Assembly (NCBI RefSeq): GCF_024758505.1
Contig: NZ_CP077970.1
Span: 2,356,001-2,420,000 of the forward strand
Direction of reading: 5' to 3'
DNA: 64,000 bases
Source of the DNA: Bradyrhizobium arachidis
GTDB lineage: Bacteria > Pseudomonadota > Alphaproteobacteria > Rhizobiales > Xanthobacteraceae
The position numbers and the translations under genes were made by a program. Positions 38,481 through 45,944 of the stretch are shown piece by piece. Below the pieces are notes generated by a model, which was given only the letters and a program-made list of their open reading frames with translations, was not told where the DNA came from and did no database searches. Every line of letters begins with the position of its first letter. Position 1 is the stretch's first letter.

Positions 38481-40021
38481 CGGAAACGACCGGACGACTG
38501 TTCGAGGGCGCCGACTGGGACTTCCATATTTTGCAGCGCATCCACGATGCCTGCGAGAACGTCGCGATCAAGCAGCTCGGGCTCGACGTCTATCCGAACC
38601 AGATCGAGGTCATTACGGCCGAGCAGATGCTGGATGCCTACTCCTCGGTCGGCATGCCCTTGTTCTACAAGCACTGGTCGTTCGGCAAGCATTTTGCGTT
38701 TCACGAGGCGTCTTACCGCAAGGGCCTGATGGGTCTTGCCTATGAGATCGTGATCAACTCGTCGCCCTGCATCTCGTATTTGATGGAGGAGAACACCGCG
38801 ACGATGCAGACGCTGGTGATCGCGCACGCTGCTTTCGGCCACAACCATTTCTTCAAGAACAACTATCTGTTCAAGCAGTGGACCGACGCCGACGGCATCC
38901 TCGACTATCTGGATTTTGCCAAGAACTACGTCGCGCAGTGCGAGGAGCGCTACGGCCGCGCCGAGGTCGAGCGCACGCTCGACGCTGCGCATGCGCTGAT
39001 GTCGCACGGCATCGACCGCTATCCCGGCAAGAAGAAGCTCGATTTGCGCGCCGAGGAGAAGCGGGCAGGGCGCCGCCGCCAGCACGAGGAAGAGGTCTTC
39101 AACGATCTCTGGCGTACCGTTCCGACCGGGCCTCGCAAGAGCCGGACCGTGCTGAGTATCGAGCGCCGTCGCAAGCTGCTCGGCCTGCCGCAGGAGAACC
39201 TGCTCTACTTCCTCGAGAAGAGCGCGCCGCGGCTGGCGCCTTGGCAGCGCGAGCTGTTGCGCGTCGTCCGTCACATCGCGCAGTATTTCTATCCGCAGAG
39301 CCAGACCAAGGTGATGAACGAGGGGACGGCGACCTACGTCCACTACCGCATCATGAACGCGCTGCACCAGAAGGGGCGGATTTCCGACGGCAACTTCCTC
39401 GAATTCCTGCAGTCGCACACCAACGTTGTGTTCCAGCCGGAATTCGACGATCCGCGCTTCTCGGGCTTCAATCCCTACGCGCTCGGCTTTGCGATGATGC
39501 AGGACATCGAGCGCATCGTCACCAATCCCGAAGCCGAGGACCGCGAGTGGTTCCCGGACATCGCCGGCAAGGGCGACGTGATGGGCGTGCTGCGCGACGT
39601 CTGGGCCAATTATCGCGACGAAAGCTTCATCAACCAGTTCCTGAGCCCGAAGTTGATGCGGCATCTGCGCATGTTCCACCTGCACGACGATCCCGAGGAG
39701 CGCGCCGGCATCCGCGTCGACGCCATTCACGACGACCGCGGTTTCCGCCGCGTCCGCCGCGAATTGGCGCGCCAGCACGATGTCGGCTTCATCGATGCCA
39801 ATATCGAGGTGGTCGACGTCGATCTCTCCGGCGACCGCCGCCTCATCCTGCATCATCACGTGATCAAGGGCGCGCAGCTCAACGAGACCGACGCCAAACG
39901 CGTGCTCCAACACCTCGCCGATCTCTGGACCTATGACGTGTCGCTGATCGAGGTCGACGCCAACGACAAGGTGTTGCGGGAATACGTCGTGAGCCCGCGG
40001 CCGATCCCCGCGGCGGCTTAG
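38477..40021 (+). CDS. spoVR: SpoVR family protein (YcgB)
   Basis: A 514-residue SpoVR protein with GADWDFHILQRIHDACENVA, YKHWSFGKHFAFHEASYRKG, the His-rich AHAAFGHNHFFKNNYLFKQW, YFYPQSQTKVMNEGTATYVH and a C-terminal HHHVIKGAQLNETDAKRVLQ. In Bacillus it affects spore cortex formation, but this organism does not sporulate; its biochemical role is unknown. Clustering with PrkA and YeaH is conserved across proteobacteria, and the overlapping start shows cotranslation. Confidence 0.94.
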   Translation: MTETTGRLFEGADWDFHILQRIHDACENVAIKQLGLDVYPNQIEVITAEQMLDAYSSVGMPLFYKHWSFGKHFAFHEASYRKGLMGLAYEIVINSSPCISYLMEENTATMQTLVIAHAAFGHNHFFKNNYLFKQWTDADGILDYLDFAKNYVAQCEERYGRAEVERTLDAAHALMSHGIDRYPGKKKLDLRAEEKRAGRRRQHEEEVFNDLWRTVPTGPRKSRTVLSIERRRKLLGLPQENLLYFLEKSAPRLAPWQRELLRVVRHIAQYFYPQSQTKVMNEGTATYVHYRIMNALHQKGRISDGNFLEFLQSHTNVVFQPEFDDPRFSGFNPYALGFAMMQDIERIVTNPEAEDREWFPDIAGKGDVMGVLRDVWANYRDESFINQFLSPKLMRHLRMFHLHDDPEERAGIRVDAIHDDRGFRRVRRELARQHDVGFIDANIEVVDVDLSGDRRLILHHHVIKGAQLNETDAKRVLQHLADLWTYDVSLIEVDANDKVLREYVVSPRPIPAAA

Positions 40022-40042
40022 TCAATTTGCACCGGTGCTCTC

Positions 40043-40250
40043 TTCCCCTCTCCCCTTGTGGGAGAGGGTGGCTCGCCGCGTAGCGGCGAGACGGGTGAGG
40101 GGTCTCTCTCCACGTAAGCAACTCTCTATGGAATTTGCGGAAGCAACCCCTCATCCGGCGCCATAGCCGAAGCTTCGCTTCGGCGTCCTCTTAAGAACGG
40201 CGGCCAGAGGCCGTCTACGCCACCTTCTCCCACAACAAGGGGAGAAGGAT
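40043..40250. repeat. Intergenic repeat, family D (CTCTCCCC..GGGAGAGG type)
   Basis: A mosaic of palindromes: CTCTCCCCTTGTGGGAGAG, CTCGCCGCGTAGCGGCGAG, CCGAAGCTTCGCTTCGG, GGCGGCCAGAGGCCGTC and a closing CTTCTCCCACAACAAGGGGAGAAG arm that pairs with the first. It fills the convergent spoVR / DsrE-like spacer and could fold as one long structured RNA or terminator. It holds no gene. Confidence 0.8.
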
Positions 40251-40282
40251 GAAATAGCGCGCGCTCCGCGCTGCGCCGAAAC

Positions 40283-40732
40283 TCACGGCCGCAAATACAA
40301 ATACCCCTGCGATTGCAGCTCGGCGAGGCGGACCACGCCGCCTCTTTCCGCGCTGACGAAACCGGGCAACAGATCCGTCAGTGTGATGTTCTGCGCCTTC
40401 ATGGTGTTGCCGCAGGCGGCGAGCTCGACGCCGTCCTTGGCGAAGTCGCTGACGCGCTTGCTGATGTCGGGGTTGGCCTTCTCCCAGTGAAACGCCTTCA
40501 GCGCCGGGCCGTGGATCACCAGCGCAATCGTCACATGCTCGGGGCCGCCGACGCCGTCGATGTGGTTCTGGATGTTGCCGAGCACGAAATTGACCTTCTC
40601 GGCGTCGCTGAGGTGATAGACGACCTTCAGCTTGCCGGCCGGCGGGGCCTCGGTCGCAGCATGGGCGCGAAAGGCGGCAAAGGCTGTCCCGAGCGCCGAG
40701 ACAGCGCCCCAGAGGATATTACGTCGATTCAT
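40283..40732 (-). CDS. Exported DsrE-like protein
   Basis: A 149-residue protein with an export signal (MNRRNILWGAVSALGTAFAA, cleavage probably after AHA) and a DsrE/DsrF-like fold: KVVYHLSDAEKVNFVLGNIQ, VTIALVIHGPALKAFHW and GVELAACGNTMKAQ. The Cys in AACGNTM is at the position of the conserved DsrE cysteine. The family includes sulfur-carrier subunits and periplasmic proteins of unknown role. The ATG at 40732 follows AGGAGC at good spacing; a GTG one codon earlier is possible. Confidence 0.78.
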   Translation of the reverse strand: MNRRNILWGAVSALGTAFAAFRAHAATEAPPAGKLKVVYHLSDAEKVNFVLGNIQNHIDGVGGPEHVTIALVIHGPALKAFHWEKANPDISKRVSDFAKDGVELAACGNTMKAQNITLTDLLPGFVSAERGGVVRLAELQSQGYLYLRP

Positions 40733-40759
40733 CACGGCTCCTGATCTGCCCCGAACCTA

Positions 40760-41380
40760 TCATTTGCGGCGGAGCGCTGCGAGTTCCTTGCGGTCGGTCA
40801 CGAGTGAGGCGCACTCACCGTTGGGCGCGCGGTCGAGACGAAACATCTTGTCGTCGGCGCCGGCGAGCAGGGATTCGTCGGCCTCCTCATCCTGCTTGCC
40901 GCTTTGCCAGGCCCTCACCCGTTCGAGCCGCACGATGGCCGATTTGTCGTCCTGCGACAGCGCCACGCCGATCCCACCCCCGTCGCACTCGACGCCGCAG
41001 CCGAAACGGACCTCGTTGCCGCTGTCCTCGAACACGACGTGGCTGCACGAGCCGGCCGATTCGAAATTCCCGGAGCGCTGGCGGTTCTTGAAGCCAAGGC
41101 GGAAGGAATAGTGTAGCTCCTTGTCCTCCTTGTCGTATTCCGTCGACATCAGGAGCTTCATGGCGGCGACCTTCTGCTTCGGATGCTGCGCCAGATGATC
41201 GGCATCGTAGCGGCGGACGAAGCAGGCAAAGCGCTTCTGCTCGGGTGCGCCGGCAAACACCCGCGCGCTTAGGGTCTCAGCCTCCGCCCTGGTGGCTTTG
41301 CGGATGTGGATGTCATCCTCGGCGCGTGCAGCACCCGAGAGCACCGCGAGGGTGAGGGCAACGAGCAGGGGAGGCTTCAT
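40760..41380 (-). CDS. Hypothetical exported protein
   Basis: A 206-residue protein with a clear Sec signal peptide (MKPPLLVALTLAVLSGAARA, then EDDIH). The mature part has CFVRRYDADHLAQHPKQKV, KLLMSTEYDKEDKELHYSFR and several cysteines (CSHVVFED, GCGVECDGGGIGVAL) suggesting disulfides. I do not recognise a family. It starts 27 bp upstream of the DsrE-like gene on the same strand, so the two may be cotranscribed with this gene second-to-last upstream. Confidence 0.65.
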   Translation of the reverse strand: MKPPLLVALTLAVLSGAARAEDDIHIRKATRAEAETLSARVFAGAPEQKRFACFVRRYDADHLAQHPKQKVAAMKLLMSTEYDKEDKELHYSFRLGFKNRQRSGNFESAGSCSHVVFEDSGNEVRFGCGVECDGGGIGVALSQDDKSAIVRLERVRAWQSGKQDEEADESLLAGADDKMFRLDRAPNGECASLVTDRKELAALRRK

Positions 41381-41546
41381 GACCGCCTCGGACGCATGAA
41401 CTTATCGTGACCCAAGGGCAGGGCCGTTGCCCTTTAGTCGCGTCCCGGCTGCCGCGCGTTCATAGGCCCTTTTGCCCGTTCCGGGCCGACCAAAAGCTGG
41501 TAAACGGGCCCCGATGGGCGCGATCGAGACCAGGCGGAACGGGCGC

Positions 41547-42530
41547 ATGAAACGGCGGACTTTCATCGGTGCCATGGCGTCCGGCGCGCTGACGCCCTGG
41601 CTTGCCGCCAGCGCGCAGCCGGCGTCGCGCAAAAAACTGGTCGGCATGGTCTCCTCGTTCAGCGCGCGGCAGATCGAGCCGCTGCGCGCCGCGCTGCTGG
41701 AGAAGCTGCGCGATCTCGGCTGGCGCGAGGGCGACAATCTCGAGTTCGACCTGCGCCTCGCCGAACCCACACCTTCGGCACTGTCCGCGGCCTCCGCCGC
41801 GCTGGTCGCGCGTGCGCCCGATTTGCTCATCGCGCAGGGAAATCCGACGCTCGATGCCATGCGCCCGCATTCGGGCGCGATCCCCGTCGTCTTCCTGCTG
41901 GTCGCCGATCCCGTGGAGCTCGGTCTCGTGGTATCGCTGTCGCATCCCGGCGGCAGCCTGACAGGCTTCACCAATTTCGAGACGGCGGTGGGCGGCAAAT
42001 GGGTCGATCTCCTGAAGGACGCCGATACCACGATTGAGCGGATCGTCCTGATCGCGAATCCCGACAACAGCACCAGCGCGCCCCTGGCGCGCCGGATCGA
42101 GCGCGACGGACGGGAGTCGGGCGTATCAGTGCAAACCGTCGATGTGCGCGACGCTGACGGCATCGAGCGCGCCATTCGCGGCGCGGCCGGCTCGCCGCGG
42201 GCCGGATTGATGACGCTGCCGGACTCACTGCCGATCCTGCATCAGGACCTGATCATTCGGCTAACCAGCGAGCTGCGCATTCCCAGCATCCATCCGTTCC
42301 GAACCTTTGCGGCGAATGGCGCGCTGATGTCGTATGGCCTGGATTTCCCCGAACTGTACCGGCAGGCCGCGTCCTATGCCGACCAGATTCTCCGCGGCCG
42401 CAGCCCCGCCGATCTGCCGGTGCAGGCCCCGACAAAATTCGAGCTGGTGATCAATCTGAACACGGCGAAACTGCTGGGGATCGAAATCCCGCCCGCGCTG
42501 CTGGCGAGCGCCGATGAAACCATTGAGTGA
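41547..42530 (+). CDS. ABC transporter substrate-binding protein (DUF534/ABC_sub_bind family)
   Basis: A 327-residue periplasmic binding protein. The N-terminus KRRTFIGAMASGALTPWLAA is a Tat-like signal. The body has GMVSSFSARQIEPLRAALLE, LRDLGWREGDNLEFDLRLAE, PVVFLLVADPVELGLVVSLS, HPGGSLTGFTNFETAVGGKW and the C-terminal FELVINLNTAKLLGIEIPPA, all typical of this rhizobium-expanded family. The ligand is unknown (some members bind tryptophan or tyrosine). No permease or ATPase is adjacent, so it is an orphan. Confidence 0.88.
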   Translation: MKRRTFIGAMASGALTPWLAASAQPASRKKLVGMVSSFSARQIEPLRAALLEKLRDLGWREGDNLEFDLRLAEPTPSALSAASAALVARAPDLLIAQGNPTLDAMRPHSGAIPVVFLLVADPVELGLVVSLSHPGGSLTGFTNFETAVGGKWVDLLKDADTTIERIVLIANPDNSTSAPLARRIERDGRESGVSVQTVDVRDADGIERAIRGAAGSPRAGLMTLPDSLPILHQDLIIRLTSELRIPSIHPFRTFAANGALMSYGLDFPELYRQAASYADQILRGRSPADLPVQAPTKFELVINLNTAKLLGIEIPPALLASADETIE

Positions 42531-42765
42531 GCGAACGACATCGAGCCGGTTCACGGCGGGCCGAGTGAGGGTGGCTGGTTCCACGCAGCGCCTTAGTCGC
42601 CGGCCGCGTCAGGAAAGTTCAATCGACGCGGTGCTTGCGCCCTCGGGAACTCGATGCCGCAGAGTCCTTCGACATTGTCCCGGTTCATCAATGTGATAGC
42701 CTTCACAGACGATTGCCTTTCGGAAGCGTAAGCTCGCGCCTTTGCAAGTTTGTGGAGTCCCCGCA

Positions 42766-44310
42766 ATGGGCGAAATTCGCAACTTCAGATCCGGAAATCA
42801 GGGTGATCCGCCCCCGCACGGCGCAATGCCTCGCCGTCTCGCTGCGATCATCGTCGGTGACATCGCTTCCTACAGCCGCTTGATGCAGGCTGATGAGGAA
42901 GGCACGCATGTGCGCGTCAAGCGGATCGAGCGGGATCTGATCGAGCCCAGCATCGTCGAGCATCATGGAACTCTGGTGAAGACGACGGGCGACGGCTTCA
43001 TCGCGATTTTCGACAGTCCCGTCGAGGCCGTTCGATGCAGCATCGTCATCCAGCAGAACCTCATCGGCCGCAACACCTCGCTTCCGAGGCATTCCCGGAT
43101 CGAATACCGCATCGGCGTCAATCTCGGTGATGTCATCGTCGAGCCGGACGATATTTACGGCGACGGCGTCAACATCGCCACGCGCATCGAGGGTATCGCG
43201 GAGCCTGGTCAGGTCTACATCTCCGGCGCGATCTACGAGCAGATCAAGCACAAGTTGGTGTGTGGCTATGAGTCGCTCGGGGAACGCAAGGTCAAGAACA
43301 TCACCGATCCCGTGCGGATCTATCGCGTGCTGCCGGATGCAGATGCAGTCGGCAGAACGCGCGGCCGGCGCGAGAATCTCCTGATCTTTCTTCTGAGCGT
43401 CACGTTGCTGGCGCTCGCCGCCAGCGTGCTCTGGTATATGCTGACGCAGATGCCGGGCAGGGTGAGCGAGCAGGCCGCTGCGCCGGTCGCTTCGCCGAGC
43501 CCTTCGCCGGCCGCATCCGCGAGCCCGCCGCCTCCGCAGCGCGAAGCGGCAACGCAGTCGCCGCAGCCTTCTCCCTCATTGGCGTCGGCACCTCCGTCGC
43601 CTGTCCCTGCGCCCGGCCCACCCGCGGCGCCGGCGGTCCGCGAACCCCAGATGATCGCCATTCCCAGCGGCAGCTTTGCAATGGGAAGCAACGATGATCC
43701 GACCGAACGTCCTGTCCACCAAGTCACGATCAAGCCGTTCTCGATCGGCAAATATCCGGTGACGGTGCAGGAATGGAACGAATGCGCCGCCGCCAAGGCG
43801 TGCGCCTTCACCGCCACCGGCAAGGACGATGCGCCGGTCTCCAATGTGAGCTGGACCGACGCGCAGCAATATGTCTCCTATCTCGCGCAGGCGACGAAGA
43901 AGCCCTATCGGCTTCCGAGCGAAGCTGAATGGGAATATGCGGCGCGCGGCGGAACGCAGACCAAATATTGGTGGGGCGACAGGCTTCAGCCGGGCATGGC
44001 CGGATGTAAGGATTGCGGTGATCTCGCGGCCGAGCAGCCGGCCAAGGTCGGCAGCTTCAAGCCCAATCCGTTCGGGCTCTACGACATGGGCGGCGGTATC
44101 GACCAGTGGGTCGCGGATTGCTGGCACAGGACCTACCAGGGCGCGCCAGGCGACGGCTCGGCATGGACCGGCGGCGACTGCCCATCGCACGTGCTGCGTT
44201 CGGGCTCCTGGAAGAACGATTCGAGATATGTGCGGCCGTCCAACCGCGATGGCTACGACACTAATGTTCGTTACCCGACGCATGGATTCCGCGTCGCTCT
44301 CAGTCCTTAA
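42766..44310 (+). CDS. Class III nucleotide cyclase fused to a formylglycine-generating-enzyme-like domain
   Basis: A 514-residue membrane protein. Residues about 21-190 are a class III adenylate/guanylate cyclase: metal Asp32 (IIVGDIASYSRLM) and Asp76 (LVKTTGDGF), Lys72, and transition-state Asn136 and Arg140 (YGDGVNIATRIEG), so the site looks active. One membrane span follows (ENLLIFLLSVTLLALAASVL, about 205-228), then a Pro/Ala/Ser-rich linker to about 300. The C-terminal FGE-sulfatase/SUMF1-like domain (MIAIPSGSFAMGSNDDP; YRLPSEAEWEYAARGGT; GLYDMGGGIDQWVAD; VLRSGSWKND) should face the periplasm. The FGE cysteines are absent. Start has GTGGAG 7 bp upstream. Confidence 0.88.
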   Translation: MGEIRNFRSGNQGDPPPHGAMPRRLAAIIVGDIASYSRLMQADEEGTHVRVKRIERDLIEPSIVEHHGTLVKTTGDGFIAIFDSPVEAVRCSIVIQQNLIGRNTSLPRHSRIEYRIGVNLGDVIVEPDDIYGDGVNIATRIEGIAEPGQVYISGAIYEQIKHKLVCGYESLGERKVKNITDPVRIYRVLPDADAVGRTRGRRENLLIFLLSVTLLALAASVLWYMLTQMPGRVSEQAAAPVASPSPSPAASASPPPPQREAATQSPQPSPSLASAPPSPVPAPGPPAAPAVREPQMIAIPSGSFAMGSNDDPTERPVHQVTIKPFSIGKYPVTVQEWNECAAAKACAFTATGKDDAPVSNVSWTDAQQYVSYLAQATKKPYRLPSEAEWEYAARGGTQTKYWWGDRLQPGMAGCKDCGDLAAEQPAKVGSFKPNPFGLYDMGGGIDQWVADCWHRTYQGAPGDGSAWTGGDCPSHVLRSGSWKNDSRYVRPSNRDGYDTNVRYPTHGFRVALSP

Positions 44311-44341
44311 GTGCAGTCCTTGAAATGCTGGAGTAAGTTTG

Positions 44342-44785
44342 ATGAAAGTCATTCGCTGCGTCGTGCTGGTAACGGCGCTCGCATTGCTCCCCGGCGCCGC
44401 TTATTCTCAGGGCAAGACCGCTCCCAAGGACGCAAAGGTCTATTTCATCACCCCGCGTGACGGGCAGAAGGTTCGCGGCGGATTCTGGGTCCGCTTCGGC
44501 TTGCGGAACATGGGTGTGACCCATGCCGGCGACGACTATCAGAACGCCGGCCATCATCATTTGCTGGTCGACGTCAACGATCCCATTGATCCGAAGGAGC
44601 CGATCCCGCAGGACAAGTCGCATCTGCATTTCGGGGCGGGGCAGACTGAAACCTTGCTCGAACTCCCGCCGGGGCCGCACACGCTGCAGCTGGTGCTGGG
44701 CGATGCGAAGCACTATCCGTTCGAGCCGCCCGTCGTGTCGGAGAAGATCACGATACGCGTCAGGCCGCTCGTTTCATCGCGGTAA
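44342..44785 (+). CDS. Exported DUF4399 family protein
   Basis: A 147-residue secreted protein: signal MKVIRCVVLVTALALLPGAA (YSQG), then KVYFITPRDGQKVRGGFWVR and FGLRNMGV, GHHHLLVDV and LELPPGPHTLQLVLGDAKHY. This is the DUF4399 pattern, a beta-sandwich with conserved His residues. The function is unknown. It starts 31 bp after the cyclase-FGE stop on the same strand, so the two probably form an operon; its product and the FGE-like domain would share the periplasm. Confidence 0.85.
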   Translation: MKVIRCVVLVTALALLPGAAYSQGKTAPKDAKVYFITPRDGQKVRGGFWVRFGLRNMGVTHAGDDYQNAGHHHLLVDVNDPIDPKEPIPQDKSHLHFGAGQTETLLELPPGPHTLQLVLGDAKHYPFEPPVVSEKITIRVRPLVSSR

Positions 44786-44792
44786 GCTGCCA

Positions 44793-44886
44793 AAGCGTTG
44801 TCCAGCGAAGTGGACACCGGTTTGCGTCAAGAAAACGCGTCAAAACAGGAATCTAGAGCTTCCGTTCCGATTCTATCGGAACGGAA
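44793..44886. repeat. Interspersed repeat, family G, full copy with terminal hairpin
   Basis: The first 55 bp match the partial copy at 30065-30119. The 3' end is a perfect hairpin: TTCCGTTCCGAT (44860-44871), loop TCT, ATCGGAACGGAA (44875-44886). It sits between convergent DUF4399 and korB, 2 bp from the korB stop, and is a plausible bidirectional terminator although no long T-run follows. Confidence 0.88.
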
Positions 44887-44888
44887 AT

Positions 44889-45944
44889 CTACCGCAGGCT
44901 GGCATTGATCTTGTCCAGCACAGCCGATCCCGGACAGAGGGTATCCGCTTCCAGCGTGTTCAGCGGTGCCTCGACCGTGTTGAGATGCTCGTGCAGATCC
45001 TCGGCGTCGGGATCGACATAGAGTAGTCCCGTGACGATCTGGCCCTTTGCGGCGTGCTTCTGCAGGAAGGTCATCGCACCCAGGCGATCATGCGGATCGT
45101 AGTCGGCATCGAGCTTGCGCAGCGCGAGCCTGGAGCCGTCATGCTGCTCGACCACCTGCACCGTGCCGGGCGCGTAGTCGACGGCGATCGGGTCGCGCCC
45201 GACCAGCACGTCGAGCCGGTTCACCGCGTCATTGTGCTCGCGGACATAGTCAAAGCTCTTGGTCGAGCCGGCATGGTTATTGAAGGCGATGCACGGGCTG
45301 ACGACGTCGATGAAGGACGCGCCCTTGTGGCGGATCGCGGCCGCGATCAGCGGCACGAGCTGGCTCTTGTCGCCGGAGAAGGAGCGCGCGACGAAGGTGG
45401 CGCCGAGCTGCAGCGCGATCGCGACGAGGTCGATGGCGTTGTCGGTGTTGGTGACGCCCTTCTTGGATTTCGAGCCGCGGTCGGCGGTCGCCGAGAACTG
45501 GCCCTTGGTCAGGCCGTAGACGCCGTTGTTCTCGACGATATAGGTCATGTTGACGGCGCGCCGGATCGAATGCGCGAACTGGCCGAAGCCGATGGAGGCG
45601 GAATCGCCGTCGCCGGACACGCCGAGATAGATCAGATCGCGGTTGGCGAGATTGGCGCCGGTCAGCACCGATGGCATGCGGCCGTGCACGGAGTTGAAGC
45701 CGTGCGAATTGCCGAGAAAGTAGTCCGGCGTCTTGGACGAGCAGCCGATGCCGGAGATTTTTGCAACCCGATGCGGCTCGATCGAGAGCTCGTAGCAGGC
45801 TTCGATGATGGAGGCGGTGATCGAGTCATGGCCGCAGCCGGCGCACAGCGTCGAGATCTTGCCCTCGTAGTCGCGATGCGTGTAGCCGAGCTCGTTCTTC
45901 TTCAGGCCCGGGTGATGGAATTTCGGCTTTGCAATGTAGGTCAT
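44889..45944 (-). CDS. korB: 2-oxoacid:ferredoxin oxidoreductase, beta subunit
   Basis: A 351-residue thiamine-pyrophosphate subunit. It has the [4Fe-4S]/TPP region LCAGCGHDSITASIIEACYE, ISGIGCSSKTPDYFLGNSHG, GVSGDGDSASIGFGQFAHSI with the TPP-binding GDG..N segment, and VENNGVYGLTKGQFSATADR. With KorA it oxidatively decarboxylates a 2-oxoacid to the acyl-CoA, reducing ferredoxin or a bound flavoprotein. 2-oxoglutarate is the likeliest substrate from family resemblance. It overlaps the korA stop by 4 bp (ATGA). Confidence 0.93.
   Translation of the reverse strand: MTYIAKPKFHHPGLKKNELGYTHRDYEGKISTLCAGCGHDSITASIIEACYELSIEPHRVAKISGIGCSSKTPDYFLGNSHGFNSVHGRMPSVLTGANLANRDLIYLGVSGDGDSASIGFGQFAHSIRRAVNMTYIVENNGVYGLTKGQFSATADRGSKSKKGVTNTDNAIDLVAIALQLGATFVARSFSGDKSQLVPLIAAAIRHKGASFIDVVSPCIAFNNHAGSTKSFDYVREHNDAVNRLDVLVGRDPIAVDYAPGTVQVVEQHDGSRLALRKLDADYDPHDRLGAMTFLQKHAAKGQIVTGLLYVDPDAEDLHEHLNTVEAPLNTLEADTLCPGSAVLDKINASLR

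Noticed and set aside
40043..40250. Possible CRISPR array or small RNA in the repeat-rich spoVR spacer
   Set aside because: Repeats are inverted, not direct with even spacers; the layout is that of an intergenic palindromic repeat.
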